Shown: positions 1 through 11,084, counted from the stretch's first letter. The stretch: 64,000 nucleotides of DNA from Paraphoma chrysanthemicola (GCA_020744225.1 JAGMWG010000002.1:620001-684000), one strand, 5' to 3'. Notes: generated from the sequence alone by a model not told the origin. Numbers and translations are program-made.

Positions 1-2238
1 ATCTGACCTCGTACTTTACGAGCCGATGGCTCCATCGTGTGCGACCACCGGATTTAGTGGTACAAACGATACGAGACATCAGCTCCCCATGACCATCAAG
101 CAGAATGATCTGCCGCAACTTGCGCATACCAATGCAGAGGTGCTAGCCTACTTGCTCGAGGAGCGCAATCGTCGATACATTCGTATGGTTGACACACACA
201 ACAAGCGCCTGAGTGAGGAAGGCTTCTTGAGAAAACTTCTCAAACCGGGCTCTCTGCGCGAGCCCCATCCTCGCGTTCGAATTCTAATTGATGCTGGAGC
301 ACAAATTCTCGAACATGACAATCGTAGTCTTGTTAAAGCCTGGCTCAAGGAAGACCACGAAGCTGTAGCTGCGGTCTATTTTGACGAAGAGCATCGTGCT
401 ATGGTTGTCTACGGAAAAGGTGCGGAGATGGCACTCGTTGCGTCTCCCTTTGCCGAGAATCTTGAAGAATGCTTGGTCTACATTGACGAGAGTCACTGTC
501 GTGGTAAGTCCAAGCACGAGGTTCAATCTTCCAATCACAACTGAGATATGCTAATTGTGATAGGTACTGATCTGAAGCTTCCTTCGAATGCTCGAGCTGC
601 TGTTACCCTTGGTCCTCACCTGACGAAAGACGCTTTGGTGCAAGCAGCGATGAGATTGCGGTTGCTAGGTAAATCACAAGCAGTGACGTTCTTCTCTCCA
701 CCTGAGGTACATCAGAGCATTCTGGATCTCAGGAAAGCTGCCAAAGCTTCGCCTTTTATTCCGCTCAGTTCCGTTGATGTCATTCGTTGGTTGCTGGACC
801 AGAGCTGCAACGCCATCGAGCAGCTTGAGCCATTGTACTTCAATCAAGGCATAAACTTCCTGCATCGTGCGCAAGCTAAGCTGGAATATCCGGACTACCT
901 CGACGATACCGAGTCGCGGGACGCGTATCTTGAGGTTGTACGTTCCAAGGAACTTCAAACCCTGCAGCAACTATATGGACCAAAACATCAACAGCGTAGT
1001 CCGGCTATCAAAATCTCAACATTTGCAGCCTGCCTTCGAGGATTTGTGAGCGATGTGCTTCAACGTCGCAAAGATTTCCAAGATCGAGGCTTTGCTGTTC
1101 ACTCATCAGCGTTGGAGGAGGTTGAACAGGAACGTGAAGTGGAGTTCGAGGTTGAGAGTGTTCGTGAGGTCCAACCTCCAGTTCACTTCAAGGCTTTCAA
1201 GGTTCCCAAGCTACATCAGGATCTTGAAAACCTAGCCACTACTGGTATACCTCCTTTTCCCTATGCAACCGAACACCTGCTAATTTTCATACAGGAACAA
1301 TGCCGGCCAGTAGTGATGCGCTTCAGCCCGCGATTTATGCGCTTCAGAAGACCGACCTTGCGACCAAGCATGCGACTATCACGGCCGCGAATGCAGCTGC
1401 TCGTCTTCTTGTCTCCACTCAGTTTACGAGGACTGTCAGCACAAACGAACCGAACGACAACTTCTTGCGACCTTGCCACTGGCTGCTGTGGAACTGTTCT
1501 AACCAGATCGGTGTTCTTGTCAGTCCAGAGGAAGCTAATGCCCTGATCCCAATTCTGCAGTGCTCGTACCTGGAAGAACCTATCTGTCACCTTCTCGTGT
1601 ACTCCGCGCCAATAACACACCGCATGCTGCACTTCAACAACCTCGACTACTATGCGATACCACCGTTACCATCCAAGTTCAAAGTCCCGAGCTGGTTGAA
1701 GATCGAGCTTGGAGTCTTCGCTGGCCGTTTGTATTTTGACTGGAACGAGTACGAAGAAATCATGTCGTATCTCGGAGTGCAGAACTTGAAGACCGAAATC
1801 GACGACGAGAAAAACACAGAAGCGCTTTCATCATTCGCCACCAAGCCTCTGACCTTCCTTCACGAATGGCTTGCTGTTCGTCGTAAAGGACAAGACTTTG
1901 AACATACACCTATGGGCTTCGTCACGACTGGCAAACCACTATCAGCGGACCATCCATTCTTCACCGCTAGTAAGAAGGAGGAAGATGAGGAGACCAAGTT
2001 CAGCACGGCGACTAAAAGCAACGGCCATCCTGTTGAGGTCGTCGACGATGACGAGTCAGATGACGGTGAGGACCATGCCAAAGAGCATCTTTTCCAGCAC
2101 GAAGATGATGAAGAAGGCCATGACGTCTTCCATGATGCTGAAGAAGAGCTCGGCGATGAATTTGATCATCAGGACAACACTTTCTTTCAGGGTGGGGCAT
2201 ATGTGCAAAATGAGGAGGAGAAGGTGGAGGAGGAGTAG
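1..2238 (+). CDS. DUF3638/DUF3645 giant protein, C-terminal part (5' end outside window)
   Basis: This is the last 708 residues of a fungal protein of the DUF3638/DUF3645 family, often annotated as 'ubiquitinyl hydrolase 1' and usually about 3,000 residues long. The frame is open at base 2. Exons are <1-503, 564-1244 and 1295-2238; both introns (60 and 50 nt) are GT-AG and keep frame. Family signatures are clear: GFSGTND near the start, LIDAGAQILE, a LVYIDESHCRGTDLKLP block that spans intron 1, and AAVTLGPHLTKDALVQAAMRLR just after it. These resemble helicase-type nucleotide-binding motifs, and the family has been linked to ubiquitin chemistry only by annotation. The last 80 residues are an acidic tail rich in D, E and H. 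The molecular role is not established; family assignment is secure, function is not. Confidence 0.88.
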
Positions 2239-2815
2239 TCAATGATCGACGAGGGCTGTAAGAGTCATGGAAGCTGTGCGGATCATACTTGAATTTGGTT
2301 GATTCGAATAAGATAGCAAGCGCTAATGTAGCTGCTCCAGAATAACTTGCGTGATACACCCATATCCATCCCGAAATAGTGTTCCTGCTTTGTCCGGGCT
2401 TAGTTGCGTGCCATGCTACCTTCCGCAGTTGTAGTAGGCCGCTTCGATCTTAACCAGAGACAGGAACTCCACAAGCTTTGCATCGAGCATCACGACTTCT
2501 TGTCTGAACTCACGCATTATTTCTCACGATGCATACACTCATTGAGCACATCATGCCCGCAGTAAATTGTCTACAAAGCCTTTGAAATGAGTGCGTTTGA
2601 AACATTACTTATAGAGAACTCTGCCGTTGTGTCAAATGCATTGGATAGAATTGTGTCGAACCCTGCTAGACAAGCCCTCTTTGAAATAAACATCGCATAA
2701 GATCCTGCGAACGTCTCATATGAGGGTATAAATTCACGGCCTTCACACTACTCATGTTTTAAAAAACCCCCACACTTACAGCACACCTAAACTATCAAAC
2801 CGATCAGCATCACTA
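2239..2815. other. Intergenic, 577 bp, with a TATA box near its end
   Basis: No coding region is convincing here. A TATAAA at 2727-2732 lies 84 nt before the start codon at 2816 and is followed by a CA-rich stretch typical of a fungal 5' leader, so the right end looks like a promoter for the small gene that follows. Confidence 0.5.
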
Positions 2816-3117
2816 ATGACTGACACCCTGCTTCGTTTCGCAAAGCATAGGCTCTGCATGATAACAAATTCACGATGGCCTCGAGTAGTATCCAACGGCC
2901 ACTTTCCCACCAGCGCCATGAGTGGGGATCAAGAGAAAGCTGGAATACTTGTTAGGCCTCTGAAATCCAGTGGCGAGCCCGCGTATAAGAGTTATAGTAA
3001 GTCATTGAGAACCACATTTCAATCTACGTAGAATTCTACACGTACACATGCTGACGTATATACTTAGGTGATTTTGCCAAACAGGGTTACGATGAAGGCA
3101 GCTTCAGAATAGTGTGA
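2816..3117 (+). CDS. Small orphan protein, two exons (tentative)
   Basis: Unrecognised protein of about 77 residues. Exons are 2816-2996 and 3068-3117, joined by a GTAAGT...TTAG intron of 71 nt that keeps frame and turns the second exon into a clean C-terminus (SDFAKQGYDEGSFRIV, stop). A second in-frame ATG (MSGDQEKAGILV) could be the true start and would give about 42 residues. Support is the TATA box 84 nt upstream, the good splice sites and the change from noisy to protein-like composition after MSGDQ. There is no signal peptide or known domain. It could also be a non-coding transcript. Confidence 0.35.
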
Positions 3118-3311
3118 TCATTGAATGGGCAGCATATTGTCCGAAACACAAGGGTTTAGGAATCTAGAATCACGGGGATTCATTAATCAAGTCCTCAATT
3201 CGCACATCCCAGATGCTGAGCAAATGCCCGGACGTAGACTTCAGTATGTATTCCGACAAGAGTTGAGCGTCGTGTTGAGTCCGATTGGTGAGCATGTGGC
3301 ACATTTGTTGG

Positions 3312-3629
3312 TCACGCACAAGAAGAAGTTGTGAAGGAAAGGAGTGGGACGGGTGATGGTGTCTTAAGGATGACGGGAGGTCGCTTTGAGGATGCCATGT
3401 TTGGGGTTTTGTGTGCGATCGGAGCTGCAACATGTCGTTGCTCACCAACTCCATCTTGCTGATCCTGATGACGCTGAAGCTGTTCTTGAGAATCAATCGA
3501 CTGAGCAATTGGGGCGGAAGAGAGAGAACTATCCAGCGAAGTGCTGATAATCCGACCGTCTTGAGAGTAGTTCCGACTAAATTGACCAGCTGGATGGGCG
3601 AACATGCTGTCAGGGCTCGGAGCATACAT
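3312..3629 (-). CDS. Unknown small protein or gene fragment (low confidence)
   Basis: A 105-residue minus-strand frame starts with a normal ATG and has protein-like composition in its first 60 residues (MYAPSPDSMFAHPAGQFSRN..., then S/Q-rich). A further frame on the same strand, running down to about 3170, also looks partly coding (LLSEYILKSTSGHLLSIWDV), so a longer spliced or frameshifted gene is possible. I recognise no family. It sits in a neighbourhood with several decayed genes, so a relic is as likely as a functional gene. Confidence 0.25.
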   Translation of the reverse strand: MYAPSPDSMFAHPAGQFSRNYSQDGRIISTSLDSSLSSAPIAQSIDSQEQLQRHQDQQDGVGEQRHVAAPIAHKTPNMASSKRPPVILKTPSPVPLLSFTTSSCA

Positions 3630-3870
3630 TTACGTTTTAACATCTGTGTGGCCTGGATGTCCTCGGATATCGCTGAGATGGCGATCGATACCTTCATGGT
3701 CATACCTGTTTAACCCCAGTCACACATGGTGGTCACTTTAAGTGTTGCAAATGCGGTGAAGATATATAGGATGTAGGATAGTAACATGGTACATGGTGGT
3801 TCGAGAATGTATCTGGTTCATATCTAAGTTCTTATCACACTACTCAAACGCCACGAAGGATACCTCATCC

Positions 3871-4041
3871 CTACAAGCAAAGCAGCTTGCTCAACTCGTC
3901 CGCAAGCTCATTACCCTTGGTATATAGCGTCCGATACGCCACGTCCTGATCTATTCACGCGATCCGGTCCGTCACCGGACGGCCATCAATCCTCTGCAGT
4001 CTCACATCGATGTTCAGCAGAGCCTGCATCCAGTCCGTGTC
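3871..4041 (-). pseudogene. In-frame coding tail of the next gene, behind two stop codons
   Basis: Directly after the TAG at 4042-4044 the same frame keeps coding for 57 codons with protein-like sequence: DTDWMQALLNIDVRLQRIDG, then PVTDRIA, a TGA at 3955-3957, then IDQDVAYRTLYTKGNELADE and LSKLLCL, ending at a TAG at 3871-3873. TAG and TGA are each one transition away from TGG and CGA. Composition and periodicity do not look like a 3' untranslated region. This is either a decayed C-terminus or, less likely, stop-codon readthrough. Confidence 0.6.
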
Positions 4042-5019
4042 CTAATTCACACCAGCCAAATCTACGCCCTCGGGCACCGGGTATGGGTCGTAGATGACCA
4101 TCTCGTCGTCCTCATCGTCGAATCTGGCGATAGGCGCGTCAAAGTCTTCATCGTCGCCGACGGCACCAGATGGGACGTGCGCGGACATGATGGCGCGGAC
4201 TTGTTCCAAGCGGGCAGCGTATTCCTGCATCTGGAGAGCTTGTAGATCTCTGGCTTGGTCCTCCTCTTCCTTCTTCTTTGCCTTGAACGCGAGCAGGAAG
4301 TGCATCGCCATGGCGGGACCGACGCGCCCGAAGTCCACCATCGAAATCTGTCGGGAAGCGCACTTGTCGATAAACTCTCTAGCGTCTCCATCGATGGGTG
4401 CCTTCCCAGCCCCAAGCTCCTCAAAAAGTCCCGACATAATGTCCCGCTTCTTTTTGCCAAACCACACAAGATCGTAACGTGAGGTGCTCCATTCTTGCAA
4501 GAATCCGTGTCGCTTATCGAAGCCACCGCCAGGGATCATCGACTCCATGTAGGCTAGGACGTATTTATACCAGAGGCTCGAGGAGCCTTCGAATTCGGCT
4601 TCATGTTTGCCGATGACCTTACAACCCCACTTGAAGACGGCGAGAGCAAGATTGAGGCGGCTCTGGTCGAGGTTGGCGTTAAACGAGTAGAGCTTGTCCA
4701 TGCCGTAGTAGAAGATGATGCTGTTGGTGACGGAATCGAGGGCGGGCTGTACGGCGAAGTTGGCGCGCGCGATGTTGTTGAACGCCTTAAATAGGACGTG
4801 AAGGTCAAGGTACGCGGGTGCGCATGACGTCTCTGCCTGACCGAGGTATACAGAGTCAAGCGACGGCGTTTTCATGCTGCGCACATACCTGGAGATATGT
4901 TCGGAGTTGCGAGCGGCGATCCTGTGCAGTCGCAAGGCCTCATCGAAAGTGCGCGTGCGCGGACGCTCCTCGAAGGGGATGAAAGACCCGAAAACCATGT
5001 CTGTCGCCATTCCATCCAT
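4042..5019 (-). CDS. Hypothetical protein, apparently truncated at the C-terminus
   Basis: Single-exon frame of 325 residues from the first ATG at 5019 (MDGMATDMVFGSFIPFEERP); the open frame runs 25 codons further upstream without another ATG, so an upstream exon cannot be excluded. It is helical, with aromatic-rich middle blocks (FKAFNNIARANFAVQPALDS, SLWYKYVLAYMESMIPGG), a K/E-rich segment (AFKAKKKEEEDQARDL) and an acidic C-terminal part (DDEDFDAPIARFDDEDDEM). I recognise no domain. The frame continues past the stop into a further coding-looking segment, so the gene is probably a truncated allele or a young pseudogene. Confidence 0.6.
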   Translation of the reverse strand: MDGMATDMVFGSFIPFEERPRTRTFDEALRLHRIAARNSEHISRYVRSMKTPSLDSVYLGQAETSCAPAYLDLHVLFKAFNNIARANFAVQPALDSVTNSIIFYYGMDKLYSFNANLDQSRLNLALAVFKWGCKVIGKHEAEFEGSSSLWYKYVLAYMESMIPGGGFDKRHGFLQEWSTSRYDLVWFGKKKRDIMSGLFEELGAGKAPIDGDAREFIDKCASRQISMVDFGRVGPAMAMHFLLAFKAKKKEEEDQARDLQALQMQEYAARLEQVRAIMSAHVPSGAVGDDEDFDAPIARFDDEDDEMVIYDPYPVPEGVDLAGVN

Positions 5020-6119
5020 AGTGCTGTGGATCTCGCGACTGTGGAGGCTTTCAGTGGGCGAGAGGTTGCGGTAATCTGCGGTCGAGGTGGACAAAACGGA
5101 ACGCGGAGGAGAAAAGCCGACAGTGCAATAAGAAGTTATCCGTACGAGCTAGGGCCACGATGGAACCGCTTCGAGATCTATGGAAAGCCGAGAAAAGAGC
5201 GTAGTATGGGCGTGAAATAATTCTCCTCTTTCACTTCATGGCTAGGGTAGCCCCGGAAGATATCCGCAGCACTATCAGCACCATGTCTCATATGCGGTGA
5301 CTGCAGGGGTTCATGGAAGCTGAGCATCAGAGTCGGAGTCTATTTTGAAGGGCAAAAAATCCGAAAACGCGATAAGCTGCGAGGGAAAAAGATAGAGCAA
5401 AAGTTTAGACCATTTTAAGCCGTTGATCCCAATAATGATCATTGGGTGACTTAACCCGGAATCGAATCGGTGAACTGGCAAGCGCTGTAGTCGAAACTCG
5501 GACAAGGGACTGGAGACGGACGGCACTGGACGACTTTGCTGACGACTTTGCTGACCACTTGTTCTGAATATGAGAATATAGCGGTCAACACGACGTATAT
5601 ACACAAAGCTTAATATACGGAAAACTCAAATCAGTAGGTACACGTACCTCTCGAGTGACGAAGTGAGAGCGATCATTCCAAAGGCGTCATATTCGAATGT
5701 CCGTCCACTATTGCCCGAGTGAAAGACAATTTGAATGCCGTATACTCACCACGTCGGAGCTCTGGAAAGACTCAAGAAGCGTTGAACGACTAACATCAAG
5801 GATTATGTGTGTCTCAGTACCTATCTGTCTTTGCTATCTTGTCCGTTTGTTGTGATAGCCACTATCGAGCGCGAAGTTATACAAGTCATGTCATACATTT
5901 TGCATCCGTCACAGTATGATCATTAAATGATGTGCGAGTTCTGCTCATACCCACATGAAATGCTGGCATGTATGTCTTCGCAAGCAGTACGGAGCATTGG
6001 TGGCAGTGCTACAAGACGTTGTAGATAGACAGGCTCCTCTGTTGTAAGATCATTCGCCTTACATGAAACAATACACTCCAGAGCATCATGCTCTCCTCCT
6101 CTTCTTGCTCGATAAGCTC
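5020..6119. other. Intergenic, 1.1 kb
   Basis: Upstream region of the minus-strand gene at 4042-5019. I see only short frames without protein-like composition, a local repeat of GACTTTGCTGACGACTTTGC type near 5530, and AT-richer sequence toward 5950. No gene called. Confidence 0.4.
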
Positions 6120-6124
6120 AAGGT

Positions 6125-7511
6125 ATGTCCCAAGTCTTCCTATGTCTCAAATTACTCACAGCGATCAAGATGTACTCATCAAATCTACTACTGATTAACG
6201 GGAACCACCAGACGGCAGCGATGCTCACATCTTTGTCCCAAATCAAAGTCGAGCCGTCATATCTATCGCCCACGAATCCGCGTGATGAACTGCGACTACG
6301 TAGGTGATCCGTCTTTGTCTTGTTGCGCATGCTAAACAAGCGCAGACCCTCTAGACAGCAATATCACGCCTTGCTTCTTCTCGCTTTACGACCGATCGAA
6401 GGACGCGTTGCCTGCGCCTCCTGGTCCGCGCGGAGACAGCTCGTCTCGTCGCTCGAATCCAGCCAGTCATTCAGCTGAAGCACCGAGTGACAAATTCGCA
6501 GGCATCTACCCTCAAGCTCGGCGCAGAAAGAAGCGGAAGGCCAAGAAGGCAGCGAAAGCTGCCACGGCCATGGAGCTGAAGTCCGTTTCATTCAACAAGC
6601 CGGCCGTCCTCAAGGACGAGATACAAGATGTCAACACGTTTACCGACAACCAGGATATGCAAGAAACTCAAGCGCGACAATCGGCGGCGACACTGACACA
6701 TGATAGCACCCAGCGGAATGCGCAAACTTCGCCGCTCTTGATGTTTACTGGAGAGCTGCGCGTTGGGATCCTCGAGTACCTGTTCGGCGGCAGCCTCGTC
6801 TACCTAGAGTGCCACTACATGAGAGCAACCTTCGCATCGCAAGACTGAAAGCCAATCCTGTATTACGGCTTTTCCACGCTCGATTCCCTGGGAACATGTC
6901 GCTAGATATATAATGAGGCATGATTCCTGCCATTCAGCGAAAACACCTGGGAAGTAGAGTCTTTTAACATGCTCTGATCCCTTGGGTGGTTTCACTTCAA
7001 CATGCGACCACGGACACGTTTCATCCGCACTCTCCTGGTCAGCGGCAAGAAGGGACGTCTATTGAGCGATTAGTTCGACGGGTTAGATGACATGCAAGAA
7101 CGTCTGCCCAATCTACGACGCGTCGTAGTGTTTTCTGCGTGTTCACCCACCGCCGTCAGCGCTTGTCCGTATAGCGTGCCCGACACACTAGATACCGACG
7201 CATTGCTTACAAGCAGCCAACAGCAATACCTAGAAACCACCGAAGCAGAGGGAGAGACTACGCACCTTGTTCAGCCGCTATTGGGTTCTCATATACAGGT
7301 TGCATGCCTCGGCGACGTGATCGCGGCGCCAGCTGACATGGGGGTGCGGTGGCGGGTATACCACGAGCGTGAGATCATCTCTCGACAAGAATTTTTATAT
7401 ATGATGTTGCTATTAGCTGTTTTTGTGCTGTATAGACGTTTCATAGCTTTAGTGTTCTCTGACACTTTAAAAAACTGCACCCTTCAGAGCACTCATTCTG
7501 TTAGCAGTTAA
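6125..7511 (+). pseudogene. Decayed F-box-like 'GELR' gene
   Basis: A broken plus-strand gene. From about 6345 to 6810 one frame codes DPLDSNITPCFFSLYDRSKD, a basic stretch (ARRRKKRKAKKAAKA) and SPLLMFTGELRVGILEYLFG, the last matching the LPGELRNRIYEY start of a common fungal F-box-like/2EXR-type family. After YLE the reading jumps one base (about 6808) into LRIARLKANPVLRLFHARFP and stops at 6918. A third segment codes MRPRTRFIRTLLVSGKKGRL from 7002, meets a TAG at 7072, and continues in the same frame as FDGLDDMQERLPNLRRVVVF to about 7380. Frameshift plus in-frame stop argue for a pseudogene. Intact relatives usually have 250-400 residues. The 3' end is AT-rich. Confidence 0.55.
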
Positions 7512-7562
7512 TTGTTGGTATATTTCTTGAATATAGTTTTTCTTAAGCATTTCTAAAATTAC

Positions 7563-8246
7563 TTAGAATTTAAATAGAATAAGGCGTCTGGTTATGGTTG
7601 GCCCAATGTCGCGAGCAAGGATAGGGACCCACGATTTTGTTCGTTGCACTGTGAAGTGAGTCACGCGAGACGAGTAATTCGTAGACAGTGCTTGCGTATC
7701 TATCGACCCAGAGACAACATCAAACGATAGTTCAAGTGACAGTGATGCTATCCATAATGATACGTGGGGCATCCTTGATTAATAGCGATGGCTCTGAATC
7801 TTGTCATTGGGGTTCTCCCCAGATATGAAAAAGTGTGATGTAGGGACAGTGAGCAGGTGCTGGGACGACTTCTAATTGCTCACAATCAATAACGTTGGAG
7901 TTACGCAAGTTCGAGCACAGTTCAGGCTCACAGCATTCGTGCCGCAAATCACGCCACTCAATCCACTCTCTAACCTGTTCGAAATCTAAGCGCTTGGTGC
8001 TGTTGTGCTTCGAACGGGAACGGACGCCTTTAACGATCCGACGACTAACCTCGACACTGATGGTCACACTCTCGAAATTCAACGTCCCGCGGTTGTAATG
8101 AAGAAGAGGATCGAGACAGATGGAGAAGCAGGAAGCCAGGTCAAGTGCGGATCCTGCTTATAAGATTGACTAGCGCGTATAGTGGCGACCAGGAGGCTAC
8201 ATAGCCGACATTCTGATTTGTTTAGATCTTTTTTGGGATCATGCAT
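7563..8246 (-). pseudogene. HET-domain gene relic
   Basis: A dead copy of a heterokaryon-incompatibility (HET) gene. Reading from 8246 it gives KDLNKSECRLCSLLVATI (compare TKKCNLCKLLKATV in the gene at 8499-10885), then changes frame to WIEWRDLRHECCEPELCSNL and VIDCEQLEVVPAPAHCPYIT, the same block as CCEPELRSTLKCYKVIDCES in the other copy. The invariant SYVWG is degraded to FHIWG. Beyond it come DAPRIIMDSITVT, stops, and LWVDRYA, matching HAPQTILDSMKIT and LWVDRY. At least two frame changes and several stops are present. It lies immediately downstream of the better copy in the same orientation, so a tandem duplication is likely. Confidence 0.75.
7584..7640 (+). repeat. Dispersed repeat, copy 1
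   Basis: About 52 bases beginning GCGTCTGG and running to ACGATT match 12731-12786 in the same orientation at roughly 43 of 52 positions, including an unbroken TGTCGCGAGCA. Several differences are A here against G in the other copy. It overlaps the 3' part of the HET relic. Its nature is unknown. Confidence 0.45.
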
Positions 8247-8498
8247 GGTAAGTAACTTCGGTCAAGCGATACTGAGACCTGAAAGATGTTGGGTTGAGAC
8301 AGATAGCATTGGAAAATCCCAGATGCTGTTTGCACCTGATCTGATTGCAGCTATACCTTGACGAAGTGCATAAATACCTTGCATAATCAACACATAGTGC
8401 TCCGCTGCAGGAAGGTTGCTCAAAATCGTACTGAGAGCGAAGCCTTTGGACTTAAAAAGACCGTCTAGTGAAATAATTCGAAGATTGCCCGACTCCTG

Positions 8499-10885
8499 CT
8501 ATCCTAGCCGAAAAGTCCGTTCCTCGAGTCGCCGGAACCACAGTGGCGGCTCCCCTGTGAGATGGGATCTGTCTCCTAAGACTACATGCGGAGTCCCTTG
8601 TTCGTCTCGAGACATGCCAAATTCTCGTTGCGGATGGTCACGAAACGGCCAAGTAAGACAAAAGCTACCAATGCGCTCAAAGCGAGTTCCATGGTGATCG
8701 AGAATGAGAAAGAAATGTTCTTGTGACTCCAAGCGGCCTGTCGCCATCCAGATGTCGTCGTCGAGCTCATTGCGAGTGATCAGCACACAAAATACATGCG
8801 ACCGGGCGTTGATATTGGGGATTTCATAATCCCAATCTGGACGAATACAAACGTCGATAGATTCATTCCACGGTAGTACAACGCGTATGCCATTCTGTGT
8901 GTGGTGTGTTTTGGTGTCGGCTTCCGTCCAGACAATATTCTCGAGATTCAGGTCGCAAGTCCAAGCCGTCAGCGTAAGATCCTGAGCCAAGCCATCGCGG
9001 ATAGCGATCATGGCTTGGGACGCAGGGAGCAATTCTTGTGAAGCGACATCATCATCTCCTTTTCCATATGGTGATTCAACTGCGCACCCAATCACCGAAA
9101 TTGACCTCAAGGTTTGGAAGCGAACGCCGCCAGATCCTTTCCAACCCAGTGGTGACCAGCTAGGAAATCCCGGCCTACGGCACTTTGGTGCTGTATGCGA
9201 CCAGTACAGAGCCAGACCGAAGCGATGATGCGGGTCTTTGAAAGGCCAAGATTGAAAGTGCCAGCATGGCAAGCCGTACAAGTTCACATTGACAATTGTG
9301 TTCAAAGCGCCGACGATGGCATTCAAAGCATCAGCTTCGAAGCTCAACTGTCGTCCGACGTATCCCTGCAGTACCTGCATGGCCAGGGAGACTTTATTTT
9401 GCACTGCGCGAGGAAACAATCTGGTAAACCGCCCGGGAAAAGGAGGGGATTCGCTGACGTGTTTGTCCAGGTGAAAATCGCTGAATGTGAAATTTTCGCT
9501 CGGAGGAAGCGGAGGCCGCTCATAGCTGATATGACAATGTCCATCCTGTTCTTCACGGGGCTCATTGCAGATATAGATAAGCTGATGGCGGGTAAAGAAC
9601 AGCCTACGTTTCGACAAGTAGCATTCTTGGTATGTCCTAAAATGGAATTTGCCGTTAGCATTCACCGCGAAGTCTATAGAAGCATGCAGCAAGGTATGTT
9701 ACGATATAGGAGGTCTTGCTTACTACGGTTCCCATCAGTAACTGCAAAGCTGGAAGGACGAAAGTATTCAGGCTCAATACTTGGGAGATCAAAGTACGTT
9801 ATAAACTATCATGAGGCTTTCCTTCTGCGTCGGGCTAACAACATAGCATAAAAAATCACTCACCCAAGCCCTGGATGCCCAGATTGAGAGAAAAATCTCA
9901 CGAGTCACAGGTTCAGGAATGAACTGAATTGTAAAAGTCCCAATTGTCACTTCAGGGAATGTTTCACGGTCGATGCTTACGCCAGGCAAACCACATGATG
10001 GATCATCGCCCGCAGAAGCAATGATCGTCAGCTCTGCAGCTGAATAAATTGCGCCCATTTGTTGAATTTGGTGGCGCTTGTCAATAGCATGTGCTTGATC
10101 AATACACTAGTGATGTGTCAGCTTCGAGGAGCGTGCTCGTTACAGAGTCTTACATATCTATCCACCCAGAGATAGCGAAATCCGAGCTCTCGCGTAATTT
10201 TCATGCTATCCAATATGGTTTGTGGAGCATGTCTCAACGACATGGATAGCGCAGCCGGCGTTTGAATGGACCTGCCCCAGACATATGAGAGTGCCACGTA
10301 AGAGCAGTCCTTCGGAGCTGCGATGACCTCGAGGCTCTCGCAATCAATAACCTTATAGCATTTTAGGGTTGACCGGAGCTCGGGCTCGCAACAGTTATGC
10401 CACCCTTCACATTTCTCCAGCCAGAATCGGACCTGGTCAATATCGAGATCATGTGCATCTCTTTCCTGCAGCAATGCATGGTCTCTCTGAGTTCGGACAG
10501 TCCTTATTTCAAGCCACTGCCTCTCACCCAAGAACCATAAACATCCGATAGTACCTGAGTGCCCCGCGTTCTCAGCTTCTTGAGTTGGTTGCCACATCAG
10601 CTCCAAATCCCGGTTGAGCAGGTGCTCTGGAGACACAGTGGCCTTCAATAATTTACATAAGTTGCACTTTTTAGTATCCCATCTTGCTGCTGGCTCTGGA
10701 ATGCTAAGCAAGAATGACTTTGGATATTCTCGTCTGAGATCACGCCAAGGAATTGATGAGCAATGTCGGCATATACGATCATCGTTCGTTTCGCGTACGT
10801 TCTTAAATCCTAGTAATGATTGCGCCTGGAGTCCACGATGATCCGCAGGTGGTCCTCCGGGCTGGTGCTTATCTGCGAACTCCAT
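8499..10885 (-). CDS. HET-domain (heterokaryon incompatibility) protein, frame-disrupted at one junction
   Basis: HET proteins trigger vegetative incompatibility or cell death between unlike fungal strains. Exon 1 is 10885-10154, exon 2 10106-9864, exon 3 about 9636-8499 (stop at 8499-8501). Seen: CRHC and CNLC near the N-terminus, the CCEPEL...VIDCESLEV lead-in, YVALSYVWG, then FRYLWVDRY joined over a 47-nt intron to CIDQAHAIDKRHQIQQMGAI and AELTIIASAGDD, and WASRAW at the end of exon 2. Exon 3 resumes with TYQECYLSKRRLFF and runs to a 380-residue variable C-terminal region. Oddity: the GT after the TGG of WASRAW and the AG before ACATACCAAG leave one extra base, so the join is out of frame. 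Either a one-base indel has killed the gene or the assembly has an error there. A dead second copy lies just downstream. Confidence 0.75.
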
Positions 10886-11084
10886 CCTTTAGTGTCGAAA
10901 ATCTGTCGCAGAGCGTTTCTGTGATGGGTTGGCTTGCGTGGGGCATGGCACTTCCTTTGCGACTGTTGCCTTGGTGGAGGGAATGTGCACGCTGCCACGT
11001 ATCACTGTCTAGGCAGCTATGGTGGCGCGTGTGGTGGGGTAGCTCAGCTCATGGCTCGGGGCCAAATGTACCTTCCACATACGT

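Noticed and set aside
9195..9851. A 218-codon plus-strand frame opposite the HET gene
   Set aside because: The minus strand here encodes clear HET C-terminal sequence; the plus frame has no recognisable content.
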